57,162 bases of DNA, taken from NCBI GenBank assembly GCA_016929415.1, contig JAFGIW010000020.1, forward strand, positions 1-57,162, written 5' to 3'. The DNA is from Chitinispirillaceae bacterium (GTDB lineage: Bacteria; Fibrobacterota; Chitinivibrionia; Chitinivibrionales; Chitinispirillaceae). Position numbers and translations under genes: made by a program. Below, piece by piece: positions 1 through 8,385 of the stretch. Numbering within the stretch: position 1 is the stretch's first letter; the number at the start of each line of letters is the position of its first letter. The notes under the pieces were generated by a model. It saw nothing but the letters and a program-made list of their open reading frames with translations, did no database searches and had not been told where the DNA came from.

Positions 1-208
1 ATTCTGCAGGAAGAGATGCTTTAATTTTATTAGCATCCGTGCCCTGATCCTTCCAGTCAGCGAGAATCTCGCTGGGAATACTGCCCGGCATGGTTTCGCT
101 AATAGCGGCATTTGTGACAGGTACCAGAAAAGCCCCTCCTACTATTGCAGTGAGTACGGCCCCCTGCAAAAAGGATGATTTCAGATATAAAAAACCTTTT
201 TTAATCAT
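1..208 (-). CDS. N-terminus of an exported protein (3' part outside window)
   Basis: Only the first 69 codons are present; the gene runs off the left edge. The ATG at 208 follows a purine-rich AGGGGG ribosome site about 5 bases upstream. The start MIKKGFLYLKSSF is followed by a hydrophobic stretch ending around VPVTNA, a signal peptide with likely cleavage after NAA near residue 35. The visible mature part (ISETMPGSIPSEILADW) is too short to place in a family. Its neighbour is a secreted GH10 enzyme on the same strand, so another extracellular polysaccharide-degrading protein is plausible, but that is inference. Confidence 0.7.
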   Translation of the reverse strand, partial: MIKKGFLYLKSSFLQGAVLTAIVGGAFLVPVTNAAISETMPGSIPSEILADWKDQGTDANKIKASLPAE

Positions 209-610
209 AATACCCCCTAGGTGATGTGGATTATTAGGTTTTTTTACAGTTAATTTTATATATAAGCGGTTAAATAGTTCTTTCCGCATGTTTTTTTATT
301 TATATATATTATATACCTTAATTTAATATATATAATTTGTTTTTTTCATAGCGATAATTGATCAATATAACAATGGTTTCTGTGGATCTAATATTCCACA
401 GATTAAAGATTAATTAAAAAACAGCTTCGGTTCTACCTGTGTTTCTGCCGAAACCATATCCCTCAGGTACCGACCCGGAAGAAGTGAACACGATCATCAT
501 CGGTCTTTTGCGTTATCCTAACATTACCTACACGTTGGCAACCCTGGATAAAACAGCGTGCCGACCATTTAACTGCCGTAATTGCCGCCACCCGATAAGC
601 CCTCTGCCGA
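209..610. other. AT-rich intergenic region, no gene supported
   Basis: About 400 bases separate the exported-protein start at 208 from the GH10 stop at 611. The part from 215 to 430 is very AT-rich (long T/A runs, several TATATA-like stretches) and probably holds the promoter of the leftward gene starting at 208. Short open frames on both strands near 440-660 lack a ribosome site, and one overlaps the GH10 3' end; none is credible. No clear terminator was recognised. Confidence 0.5.
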
Positions 611-2137
611 TCAGCGAGCTGCCGTAATTTTTCCTGTATAGAGCGGCAGTCGATCGGCTGTCTCAATCCGGAATACCCGGCAGCCGGATGAGGCAGGTGG
701 TATCTGGTGTCTCCCGCCGGTCGGATTCACAGGAGAACGGGACAGCTGTCGTCCCGACAGTGAGTAGGTAGTCAGAAACAACTGCCTGTTGTAACGAGCG
801 GGCAGTTTGACGGGTGCCGATATTCCATTGATGATGATTTCGGTTATTTTCAGGCCGGCCAACGCATGAATGACGGCGTCTTCGTGTTGATATATCACTT
901 CCACGGTTTTCGTACCCTCACCCGGTTCAAGGTAGAAAGTGTCAAAATCACAACTGATAAGTACCTGATATTTACCCTGAAAACCGTTGAAACTGAACTT
1001 TCCGGAATCATCGGTGTTTCCTCCTGTCACGGTTTTCCACTCGTCCCGAACTTCGCGCCAACGCTGCCCGCAGGGGGTTTCGTTGTTCAGGGAGTCGACA
1101 AAGTAACTGGTGAGATCGCTGCCCGACATGTAACGTTGGCACCAGCCCCCCATACTAAGACCTCCGACATTCGGGTTGGCGAAACAGGTACGCATCGACT
1201 CCTCAATTTTATCCGGCGCCTGACTGGTGTCGAAACTGAAATCCACATCGGTGAGCCATACCGGTTTTCCGAGCTGCTCTGCAAGATAGTTTATTTTCGG
1301 TTCATAGGAACTTTTATTCATGTCCGCACCGAAATGACCCTCGGCGCCGATGATATCAAACTTGCTGCTTATTGGTTTAACTATGTTTATATATTGGTCG
1401 GCGGTGGTCTGATCACCGGAGGTGATCAAATTATAGTCGTTGATGACGAAGTCGGCAACAGAGTCTCTTTTGCGGGCCTCATCCATTATCCAGCTGAAAA
1501 TATCCGGGTCACCGCTTTTCGTTTGAAGCATGCCACTTGAAGGTAATGAACCGTTCTCCCCGTGGCAGATTTCGTTGATGAGATCCCACTGGGCGACCTT
1601 TCCTTTGAAATGGCCCATTGCAGTATCGATACGTTCCTGCATGGCCTGTTTGAATGCGGCGGTCCCGAGATTGCGTGTCCACTCCGGAATCCGGTCCTCT
1701 TTTTCATTCGAGAAAAGACTGTGGCCGCGGACAGGGATTTTTTTTTCAAGCAGCCAGTCGACAAGGAAATCCGCTTTTAAAAAATCGGGATCGCACTTTT
1801 CAGAACATTTCATTACATTTTCCCACTTCATCTCATTTTCGGGAGTGCCTACATCGAAATAACTCAGGAACCTTTCTCCGTACTCACCGAGGGTATCGAA
1901 TGCCTCGCCACGTATCGTACCCCCGAATGCGAAATCGTTGCTTATTTGTGCGATACCAATCAAAATCCCGGGAAGCGGCGCTCCTCCAGGGGCAACAACC
2001 ATTATTTCACAATCACGTTTCCTGTGGCTGTAATCATAGTCTCCCGCAGCTGTTCCGGCCGGAATTTCTTTGAAAAAACAGGCCAGGATGAACAGCAGAA
2101 CTAAGCGGATAATGTGTTCATGTAAAATGTGATTCAT
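611..2137 (-). CDS. Secreted GH10 xylanase-like protein with C-terminal sorting-like module
   Basis: 508 residues. A hydrophobic signal segment occupies residues 10-31. The GH10 barrel covers about 60-375, of the plant/CBM22-associated type: DFAFGGTI, TPENEMKWENV (about 98-108), VRGHSLF (about 136-142), acid/base glutamate E189 in WDLINE, and EGHFG (about 266-270). At the usual nucleophile position (TELD in the family) the sequence reads TDVD, so residue 297 is Asp instead of Glu; activity is therefore uncertain. After the barrel come a short beta-rich segment and a C-terminal stretch with YSLSGRQ, like the terminal modules of the GH5 and GH9 proteins in this window. The ATG at 2137 follows a strong AGGAGG. 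Family role: endo-1,4-beta-xylan hydrolysis outside the cell. Confidence 0.85.
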   Translation of the reverse strand: MNHILHEHIIRLVLLFILACFFKEIPAGTAAGDYDYSHRKRDCEIMVVAPGGAPLPGILIGIAQISNDFAFGGTIRGEAFDTLGEYGERFLSYFDVGTPENEMKWENVMKCSEKCDPDFLKADFLVDWLLEKKIPVRGHSLFSNEKEDRIPEWTRNLGTAAFKQAMQERIDTAMGHFKGKVAQWDLINEICHGENGSLPSSGMLQTKSGDPDIFSWIMDEARKRDSVADFVINDYNLITSGDQTTADQYINIVKPISSKFDIIGAEGHFGADMNKSSYEPKINYLAEQLGKPVWLTDVDFSFDTSQAPDKIEESMRTCFANPNVGGLSMGGWCQRYMSGSDLTSYFVDSLNNETPCGQRWREVRDEWKTVTGGNTDDSGKFSFNGFQGKYQVLISCDFDTFYLEPGEGTKTVEVIYQHEDAVIHALAGLKITEIIINGISAPVKLPARYNRQLFLTTYSLSGRQLSRSPVNPTGGRHQIPPASSGCRVFRIETADRLPLYTGKITAAR

Positions 2138-2520
2138 TATTCCTCCTTAACTTTAAGAAACCTGCGAAGCACTTGTACCGTTCCCGCGTTGTTTTGCGGG
2201 ACGAAGTAGCGTTTTTATCGTCCGATTTAGGTAATAGTTTATAATATAAGTTAAATTATCACCGGGGTGTTCGAATTCTGGATAACAGCAACCTGGTGTA
2301 TTTGGCGGGTTGTACAAAAGTTTCAGCTTGGTTTCATTTACTAATCTCCGGAAACGGGGGATACGAACGCGCTCCGAAACGCCAAACGACACCATACACG
2401 AGAACCGTTGAACAGGCTCCCCCTCCCCAACCGTTGCCAGCCGGCAACACTTTCCACCCTGCCGCATTGTAACCATCCCTTTTCAGGGGTATATTATTTT
2501 CAGATACCGGAGAATCCGTC
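2138..2520. other. Divergent intergenic region between GH10 gene and regulator gene
   Basis: 383 bases lie between two divergent genes, so both promoters should be here. The GH10 ribosome site (AGGAGG, reading leftward) is at its left end. A GGAG about 8 bases before the ATG at 2521 serves the regulator. Open frames crossing the region on the minus strand have no recognisable protein features. No convincing -35/-10 pair or operator was identified. Confidence 0.4.
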
Positions 2521-3381
2521 ATGAGCAGAGAAATGCCTATAATCTTCGATTACATGAACTATCGCACCTTTCTTACGGATGTTCTCGCCTTTCGGAAAGA
2601 GGTAAACAGCGCCTTTTCCATGCGTGCGCTGGCGGCGAAAATCCAGTGCAACCCCGGATTCTTCAACCGCATCCTCAAGGGGGAGCGCAATCTGATGGCG
2701 GCTCACGTCGTTGAACTTGGCAAGGTGCTCAAACTAAGTAAAAAGGAGTTGCGTTTTTTCGAGCTGCTGGTCGGCTACAACCATGCCAAACGCCAGACCG
2801 AACGCGATTACTATTTCGAACAACTGCTGCAACTGAAAAAAACCCGGGTAAAGCAGATCGCCGTCGACCAGTATAAACTTTACTCACACTGGTATTACCT
2901 GGTGATACGGGAGCTTCTTGCGATCATGCCGCATCTTTCCACGCTTGAAGAATATGCCCGTATGATTGCAAAGTCGCTTGAACCGCAGGTAAGTTACGGT
3001 GAAGTCCGCGACGCCCTCGACCACCTGCTCCATCTGGGAGTGATACGCCGCCTGCCGGACGGCGCTCTCGCCCCGGCCGATAAATTCACCGCAAGCGGCC
3101 CCCTGGTGCCGCAGGTGATCGTAAACCGGTTTCTGCTTGAATTCGCCGATCTTGCCCGCAGGTCGATTGACGGGATTCCGAAAAAGGAGCGGCGCTTTTC
3201 CACGCTTACCTTCAGTGTTTCGAGGCAGGGGTTTGAAAAAATTGCCGCCCGTATCGACGAGTTCCGGCAGGAAGTCCTCAGCATGGTCGCGAGCGACGCC
3301 AGTCCGCTCGACCGGGTCTGCCACCTCAATCTGCAGCTCTTCCCGGTAACACGATGCGGACGAAAGGAGGATGCGGCATGA
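2521..3381 (+). CDS. TIGR02147-family regulator-like protein
   Basis: 286 residues. The N-terminal part (IIFDYMNYRTFLTDV, then SMRALAAKIQCNPGFFNRIL, then a region with LSKKELRFFELLVGYNHA) is the TIGR02147 signature: a helix-turn-helix-like N-terminus plus a long alpha-helical body. The family is expanded in Fibrobacterota and presumed to be DNA-binding; no member was assigned a target here. The C-terminal half (LDHLLHLGVIRRLPDG) resembles a winged-helix segment. The stop overlaps the next gene's start as ATGA, so the two are probably translationally coupled and the lipoprotein genes downstream may belong to its regulon or complex (inference). Confidence 0.8.
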   Translation: MSREMPIIFDYMNYRTFLTDVLAFRKEVNSAFSMRALAAKIQCNPGFFNRILKGERNLMAAHVVELGKVLKLSKKELRFFELLVGYNHAKRQTERDYYFEQLLQLKKTRVKQIAVDQYKLYSHWYYLVIRELLAIMPHLSTLEEYARMIAKSLEPQVSYGEVRDALDHLLHLGVIRRLPDGALAPADKFTASGPLVPQVIVNRFLLEFADLARRSIDGIPKKERRFSTLTFSVSRQGFEKIAARIDEFRQEVLSMVASDASPLDRVCHLNLQLFPVTRCGRKEDAA

Positions 3382-4082
3382 ACGCGTTGCTTCGCAGGAT
3401 GCTGCTTGTTGCAGCCGCATCGATCGGCGTTCTGCCGTTTGCCTGCATGATCGTGGGCAGCCAGGAATCGGCTGCCACCGAAAGTACACCCTCCACCGGG
3501 GGCACCGGTTCGGAGGTGGTCGGCGTGGTCGATTATCCCGAAAGCGGCGGAGCGGCAAAGACGATCCGGACCGGCGGCACACGCTTCCTGCCGGTCGCCG
3601 GGGGCAGCGTATTCATCAACTGGCGCAGGTTCCTCCCCGATACCGCCGAGGCGGGTGAGGAGCCGTTCACCTTTACCGACAGCAGCGGGGCGTTCCGCAT
3701 ACGCTATGCGCTGCCCGGGGAGCAGATGATTTACATCCGTGATAACGGCGGCAACAGCGTCGCGCATGCGTTCATTGTGCCGGACGGCGGTTCGCCGGTC
3801 AGTCTCGGGACGCTCCATGCGCGGAAGAGCGCCGGCGTCTCGCTGCAGTATAACGGGAAGACACCGGGCGATCCGCTTTTCGTCATCAACGTGCTCGGCA
3901 CCGGGATGCAGATCCGCTGCACCGACCGCGATCAGCGGATCACCTTCGACCGGATACCGACCGGCGTCGAACAGATACTGTACGTCCGGATCTACCGGCC
4001 TGTCAATAAAAAGTACGAACTGAAACCGATCGACCTGCAGCCGGGAGTGATTTCCACGCTGCAATCGATCATCGGAGATTGA
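3378..4082 (+). CDS. Exported protein with carboxypeptidase-regulatory-like beta-sandwich
   Basis: 234 residues from the ATG at 3378, chosen because AAGGAGG lies just upstream and the ATG overlaps the regulator's TGA (ATGA). An upstream in-frame ATG at 3354 is less likely. The N-terminus MNALLRRMLLVAAASIGVLP is a signal segment ending in FAC, so it may be lipidated, although the lipobox is not canonical. Residues 40-150 look like a carboxypeptidase-regulatory-like/Ig-like fold (GGSVFINW ... FTFTDSSGAFRIRYALPG ... IYIRDNGG), often seen in surface proteins of this phylum. No catalytic motif. Function unknown; genetic linkage suggests it works with, or is sensed by, the TIGR02147 protein. Confidence 0.7.
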   Translation: MNALLRRMLLVAAASIGVLPFACMIVGSQESAATESTPSTGGTGSEVVGVVDYPESGGAAKTIRTGGTRFLPVAGGSVFINWRRFLPDTAEAGEEPFTFTDSSGAFRIRYALPGEQMIYIRDNGGNSVAHAFIVPDGGSPVSLGTLHARKSAGVSLQYNGKTPGDPLFVINVLGTGMQIRCTDRDQRITFDRIPTGVEQILYVRIYRPVNKKYELKPIDLQPGVISTLQSIIGD

Positions 4083-4295
4083 TGCCGTGAACGGAAAATC
4101 GACCGGAACCGGATAGCAGACATGATGGCAACACCCCCGCGCCTTCCACTGCGCAGACGGCGGGCGCGGGTTGTTTATAAATAGGGTTCCGCGGATCTAA
4201 ATTGACAGTTTGTAAACAGATCGGGAAGCAGCCGCTTCACCGGGATAGGGGATGTCATGTCCCCGGACAGCAACCATTTTGCAAAGGAGTCGCCA

Positions 4296-4448
4296 ATGTT
4301 CCGATTCATTCTTGCCCTTACGTTTGCGCTGTCGCTGCTTTTAAGCTCGTGCGCCATCTTCATCTGCGACGCCGACGACCCGTGCGACGACGATGACGAT
4401 TCGATCACCGTCATCATTCACCAGTCGCCCATAGGCCCGGGTCGATAG
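4296..4448 (+). CDS. Tiny acidic lipoprotein
   Basis: 50 residues. The ATG at 4296 has AAGGAG 7-8 bases upstream, better than the earlier in-frame ATG at 4257. The N-terminus MFRFILALTFALSLLLSSC is a lipoprotein signal peptide with a good lipobox (LSSC). The mature part is very short and acidic (CDADDPCDDDDD) and ends at IGPGR. It has two further cysteines after the lipidated one. It lies 9 bases before the next lipoprotein gene, so they are cotranscribed. No family recognised; a function cannot be assigned. Confidence 0.6.
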   Translation: MFRFILALTFALSLLLSSCAIFICDADDPCDDDDDSITVIIHQSPIGPGR

Positions 4449-4457
4449 GAGGCGGCC

Positions 4458-5123
4458 ATGAAACCACGTTTGTCATCTATTACCGTTTTTGTGATTGCTG
4501 TTTTCTCTTCCTGTTCGCTGATGGTGAGCGGGTATGAGGAGGAAGAGGAAGAAGAGGAAAAAGAGGAGAAGAAGGAAGAGGTCAGGAAGGAGGAGCCGGC
4601 GCGTATCTCCTTCAAAACGAAAACGCTTTTTCCCTTTCAGAACAACACGAACTGGTGGATGTACAGCGAGCCGGGGGGAAATACGCTGCGCATCGCCGTC
4701 ACCGACACCATTTCCGACGACGATATCACCTACTACCGGGTGTCGTTTCAGGAGGAGCGGGTGGACACCACCGACGACTGGTTCCAGCAGTCATCCTCGG
4801 GGACGCTCTTCGGCCCCGCGCTTAACGGCGCCTACTACCGCTTTCTCCCTTCGGTGATCGATGCCGCTCGCGACACCTTTACGTCGAACAGCAGCACCGT
4901 CACCTATACCTGGGACGAACCGCTGGAATGCAACGGCGTTGATTTCCGCAATACCCTTTCGCTCAAGTATAGCAGGCCTATCATCCATGGTTTCGACGAA
5001 ATCATTCTCGCCGATTCGATCGGCATCATGCGGCTCGTCGACTTCGACGCCCGGTGGACCGTGGAGTATACGCTGGACAGCTGCAGTATCGACGGGAACG
5101 TACGCCGGTGGGGGACGGAGTAG
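4458..5123 (+). CDS. Lipoprotein with a long Glu/Lys tract
   Basis: 221 residues. ATAGGAGG precedes the ATG. The signal peptide MKPRLSSITVFVIAVFSSC carries a lipobox-like FSSC. Immediately after the membrane anchor comes a low-complexity stretch of glutamates and lysines (about residues 27-46), which may act as an extended charged linker. The remaining beta-rich domain (LFPFQNNTNWWMYSEPGG, YYRVSFQEE, DEPLECNGVDFRNTLSL) has the alternating pattern of a small secreted beta-sandwich. Its TAG stop lies inside a 28-base perfect palindrome. No family recognised. It ends the regulator/lipoprotein operon that starts at 2521. Confidence 0.65.
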   Translation: MKPRLSSITVFVIAVFSSCSLMVSGYEEEEEEEEKEEKKEEVRKEEPARISFKTKTLFPFQNNTNWWMYSEPGGNTLRIAVTDTISDDDITYYRVSFQEERVDTTDDWFQQSSSGTLFGPALNGAYYRFLPSVIDAARDTFTSNSSTVTYTWDEPLECNGVDFRNTLSLKYSRPIIHGFDEIILADSIGIMRLVDFDARWTVEYTLDSCSIDGNVRRWGTE

Positions 5124-5147
5124 AGACGCACGGCCGTGCGTCTCTAC
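5120..5147. repeat. Perfect 28-base palindrome (REP-like), overlaps a stop codon
   Basis: The two 14-base arms meet at 5133/5134 and are exact reverse complements, with left arm GTAGAGACGCACGG. It contains the TAG of the lipoprotein gene and lies between convergent genes (that lipoprotein and YjbQ). It has no T-run, so it is not a classical intrinsic terminator for either strand, although it could still stop transcription from both sides. Sequences of this GTAGAGACGC type are known as dispersed intergenic palindromes in several bacterial groups. Confidence 0.75.
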
Positions 5148-5170
5148 GAATTATTGCGTTGGACGCAGGA

Positions 5171-5587
5171 TTATTCCCCCAGCACCTGGACGTACACCTT
5201 GCGCGACCGGGGCCGGTTGTCGTGGTCGATCACCACGATCTGCTGCCAGGTGCCGAGCATCGGCTCTCCGTCGACCACCGGCACGGTAATTCCCGGCCCC
5301 ATGAGGGTCGAACGGATATGGGAGAACCCGTTGTCGTCGCCCCAGGTCTGCGAATGGCGTGATTGCATGGTGTGCGGCACCATCGCGTCAAGCTGATCGC
5401 GTACGTCGGCGACGAGGGCGCCCTCGTATTCGATGGTCGAAATCGACGCGGTGGACCCGACCGCGAAAACGACGACGATGCCGTTGATTATTGACGATTC
5501 GGAAATGATCCGTTTCACCTGGCCGGTGATGTCGCGGATGTCGGAAAACCCTTTTGTCTGAAGGGTGATGGTGGAACCGTAGACCAT
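5171..5587 (-). CDS. YjbQ/UPF0047 family protein
   Basis: 138 residues, the usual full length. Family signatures: GIVVVFAVGSTASISTIEYE (about 36-55), DDNGFSHIRSTLMGPG with a conserved histidine (about 84-99), and WQQIVVIDHDNRPRSRKV at the C-terminus. The E. coli homologue YjbQ has weak thiamine-phosphate synthase activity, but the true role of the family is not settled. Cytoplasmic, no signal peptide. GGGAGG lies 6 bases before the ATG. It sits downstream of the 570-residue exported protein on the same strand with an 81-base gap, possibly cotranscribed. Confidence 0.85.
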   Translation of the reverse strand: MVYGSTITLQTKGFSDIRDITGQVKRIISESSIINGIVVVFAVGSTASISTIEYEGALVADVRDQLDAMVPHTMQSRHSQTWGDDNGFSHIRSTLMGPGITVPVVDGEPMLGTWQQIVVIDHDNRPRSRKVYVQVLGE

Positions 5588-5668
5588 GATTCGCCTCCCG
5601 GGGGTTGAAAAGCATCAGGGCGACGCGCCGGCCGCCCCTTCTATTTTTTCCCACCCGTTGCCTGTTGC

Positions 5669-7381
5669 CTACTTCTTCCCCGAATAATATTCGTACGCCT
5701 GTTTCACGGACAATTCCAGCATGCTGAAGGCTTCGGATGAGAGATATTTCTGCAGGGGAGTCCGGTTGGTCTGAAAACGGCGGTATGCCTTGTCGATATC
5801 ATTCCGTTCAAGCATCGTGTAAATACCCAGAATCTCCTCCTGGGCCCGGTTCATATTCGCCTGCAGGTCAACGGCATTGGCATCGGGCTGTGCGGGCTGC
5901 GCCGATTGTTTCGTCTTGTTCTCCACCTGCGTGAGGTAGGTCACCTTGCTCTTTTTTTCCGGAGCGGCTGAGGCGAAGTGCTCGATGGTGGTTTTCAGCA
6001 TCGCGAGTTCATCGGGCCGCAAAAACCGTTCGAGAAACGACCGCTCCTTTTCCTGGAGCTTCCGCGCGGCGGCCGGATCGTTTTTTTCGATGAGCGTGTA
6101 AACGGCCATCGCGATGGAATCGGCGCGCTGTTGCTTGACACGCAAGGCGGCTTCCTGCGCCGCGCGGGTGAGACGGGCGATGCTGTCCTGGCGGCTCCGC
6201 TCCCTGCGCTCCTGCCACAGCCGTGAATTCTCGATCGCCTGAAGGCTGTCCCTCTTCTCCTGCGCCTTTTTCTTCGCCGCAAGCATAATATTATCAAGCA
6301 CCGGATTTTCCTCCTCCTCTTCATCGTCGACAAGTTCGTCGATTTCAGAAGACCTTCCGCTCTCTTCCGGTGTTCTGACGGAAATAATCATTCGATCGAC
6401 CGAGGCGGCTTTATCGTGACTCACCCCGCAGGGCCGCAGCACCGTCTGAAGGTATTTGTCGGCCGCTTCGACGCCCTTCGACCGCAGTAGGGAGATATTC
6501 ACATTGACAAGAGAATCCTCGAGTGTTTTCAATCGTCCGCCCGCCCGTTTCAGCAGCGAGGAGACCGCGATCGCTTCGCGCTGCGGCAGGTGCGATTTGA
6601 CTGTCGATAACCGGTTTTCGGCGGTGTCGAGCGTCCGGCGGGCTTCGGTGATTTTACGTTTATCAAGCAACCGGTTCGCCGACACCGCCGCCGCCTCGAT
6701 CAGCGGCTTTGCGTCCATGGCCTCAATGAGCCCTTCCACACGGTCTTCGAGCCTTTTATAAGCGGATTTCGACACATTCAGATAGAGCCGGTTGCGCAGG
6801 CAGTACCCGAGCTCTTTGCGCGCGGAATCGGCATTGCCGGCCATAAGCGCCTTTTCGAGAAAATAAACCGCCTCGCGCGAAAGAGCGCGCTTGCGTTGAT
6901 TGTAGGAATCGGCGAGTTCGTTCGCCTTTCGGGCATCGACCTGGTCCATATTCTTATGAATGCGGTAGAGTGTCGCGAAATCGGGACGCCATTTCCCCAC
7001 TTCCTTGTTGTAGTTATCGACCAGCTCATTAATGGTCAATTGCCGCTGCCGCATCTGCTGTATAATCAGATCGCTCTCTTCCAGATAAATCTGCGCCTCG
7101 AGTTCGCCCACTTTCCAGAGTATGTACTTCTCGTTCGGATCACCCCTCGCCTTCTCTTTCAGCGATTTGACGATCTTTTTAGCCTCGGCGATCGACCGCT
7201 GGTGCCGGAATCCAACGCCCGCCATATCGGCCGATTCGTTGAGCAGCAGGAATCCACGCTGAACCGAAGTGTCGATCAATTCCTGACTTATGTACTTTCT
7301 CGGGGATGACGGTCCTGAAAAACAGATCTGCGGCAGTACTACCCACCACAGCAATAACATCATTGCAACTCTGATAATCAT
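5669..7381 (-). CDS. Exported coiled-coil protein with a duplicated C-terminal module
   Basis: 570 residues with an N-terminal signal segment (MMLLLWWVVLPQICFSG). Most of the chain is helical and charged, with heptad-like stretches (roughly 60-135, 230-300 and 370-410) and an acidic patch around 352-360 (DDEEEEE). Two related modules occur near the C-terminus, about residues 420-470 (AVYTLIEKNDPAAARK, then FLERFL, DELAMLK) and 513-566 (GIYTMLERNDIDKAYRR, then LQKYL, AFSMLE). The tetratricopeptide-like helix pattern suggests a periplasmic scaffold, but no family was recognised. A promoter-like element shared with the DsbA-like gene at 9621-10256 lies 70-110 bases upstream. Confidence 0.65.
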   Translation of the reverse strand: MIIRVAMMLLLWWVVLPQICFSGPSSPRKYISQELIDTSVQRGFLLLNESADMAGVGFRHQRSIAEAKKIVKSLKEKARGDPNEKYILWKVGELEAQIYLEESDLIIQQMRQRQLTINELVDNYNKEVGKWRPDFATLYRIHKNMDQVDARKANELADSYNQRKRALSREAVYFLEKALMAGNADSARKELGYCLRNRLYLNVSKSAYKRLEDRVEGLIEAMDAKPLIEAAAVSANRLLDKRKITEARRTLDTAENRLSTVKSHLPQREAIAVSSLLKRAGGRLKTLEDSLVNVNISLLRSKGVEAADKYLQTVLRPCGVSHDKAASVDRMIISVRTPEESGRSSEIDELVDDEEEEENPVLDNIMLAAKKKAQEKRDSLQAIENSRLWQERRERSRQDSIARLTRAAQEAALRVKQQRADSIAMAVYTLIEKNDPAAARKLQEKERSFLERFLRPDELAMLKTTIEHFASAAPEKKSKVTYLTQVENKTKQSAQPAQPDANAVDLQANMNRAQEEILGIYTMLERNDIDKAYRRFQTNRTPLQKYLSSEAFSMLELSVKQAYEYYSGKK

Positions 7382-7454
7382 CCTGTCAAAAACCCCGGTA
7401 ATTTAATCGGTTCAATCAATTAAGGCGCTCTGAAACCCCGCCGATAACCTATTA

Positions 7455-7493
7455 GTAATACCTTTTTGTAGCAAACGATGCAAGAGATGTTTT
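7455..7493 (-). promoter_or_regulatory. Predicted sigma70-like promoter inside a repeated 33-base element, copy 1
   Basis: Reading leftward, TTGCAT (7478-7483), a 17-base spacer and TATTAC (7455-7460) form a good -35/-10 pair about 70 bases upstream of the ATG at 7381. The block 7461-7493 matches 10394-10426 at 30 of 33 positions, and all three differences are transitions. Conservation extends through the spacer, so it may also contain an operator. The rest of the gap 7382-7577 shows no gene. Confidence 0.5.
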
Positions 7494-7577
7494 TATATAT
7501 ATACATTCCGGCTTATAAAAAAATGTACAGTGAAACAGACCGATGTCACGCCTGTTTTCAGAGCAGGCCGTGGGAGG

Positions 7578-8294
7578 TTAAAGTTGCCCTGAAGAGAAGA
7601 CGCTAGTCGTATCCCGCACGGCATCGGGTTGATGCAACTGCTCGGCAATAAGTCTCTCGATAAGGCCGGCATAGGTGTCGAATGACCGGTACCCTTTGAT
7701 CAGACAGCCGTTGAGGTAGACAATCGGTATGCTGGTGATGCCGTATCGCCGCGCCTCGGCGCCGTTGTTCTTCACCATCCGCCCGATCTCCTTCGACCGC
7801 ATATCCCTTCCGAGTCGTTCCCCGTCAAGATGCAGCTTTTCCGCCGCATGCGCGACGCCGTCCTCCACCGCGCCCCTCCTCATCGTTTTGGCGCGCGGAG
7901 CAAGGGAGAAAAGGGCATCGAGCATTTCCCAGTAGGCATTCTGCCTTCGCGAAGCCAGAAGCGCGCGCGTCAAGATCTCGGAGCGTTTGTGGAGCAACGA
8001 GTACGGTTTTTCATAAAATTTCACGTGACCCCCGTACCTTCGGCTCAGCGAATCGATCAGGATATGAAGCGAATCGCAGTAAATGCACATGAAATCGAAA
8101 CAGACGACGGCGGTGATCGTCGCCTGTTCATCGCCCCGGAACGGGCACCACGCCGTGTCTATGTTCACCTCGTCGGCCAGATAAACCACCGTCTCCTCGT
8201 GCGCCAGGAGACGCCGGGCGATCAGCGCCGATGCAAGGCCGGCAAGCACGATGCCGCACACGGCCAAGGTGATCAATAGTCGTTGTTTAGTCAT
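7578..8294 (-). CDS. Membrane-anchored DsbA-like thiol-disulfide protein (CXXC)
   Basis: 238 residues. An N-terminal anchor (residues 6-28, LLITLAVCGIVLAGLASALI) is followed by a periplasmic thioredoxin-fold domain of the DsbA/BdbD type. The redox motif is CIYC in FDFMCIYCDSL (about 70), and the cis-proline loop is GITSIPIVYLNG (about 191-202). The family exchanges disulfides in envelope proteins. It is a paralogue of the protein at 9621-10256: both end with NG-LIKG---FD-Y---I--L. The cysteine-rich lipoprotein at 9342-9578 is a possible local substrate (inference). The ribosome site is weak, so the exact start is uncertain. Confidence 0.75.
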   Translation of the reverse strand: MTKQRLLITLAVCGIVLAGLASALIARRLLAHEETVVYLADEVNIDTAWCPFRGDEQATITAVVCFDFMCIYCDSLHILIDSLSRRYGGHVKFYEKPYSLLHKRSEILTRALLASRRQNAYWEMLDALFSLAPRAKTMRRGAVEDGVAHAAEKLHLDGERLGRDMRSKEIGRMVKNNGAEARRYGITSIPIVYLNGCLIKGYRSFDTYAGLIERLIAEQLHQPDAVRDTTSVFSSGQL

Positions 8295-8385
8295 CGTATA
8301 AAATCACCGCTCCCGTAAAAAGCATAACACGATGTTCGGCCCGGAAATGCCTCGATTCACAGGGGTTCCGCCCTCAGGTTCGACA

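Noticed and set aside
439..666. Small open frames in the gap left of GH10
   Set aside because: No ribosome site, overlapping each other in opposite directions, one intruding into the GH10 3' end.
866..1540. 224-codon plus-strand open frame opposite the GH10 gene
   Set aside because: It lies antisense to the GH10 catalytic core and shows no domain or signal.
2994..4064. 356-codon minus-strand open frame opposite the TIGR02147 and exported-protein genes
   Set aside because: It crosses two well-supported genes in antisense, has no ribosome site and no recognisable motif.
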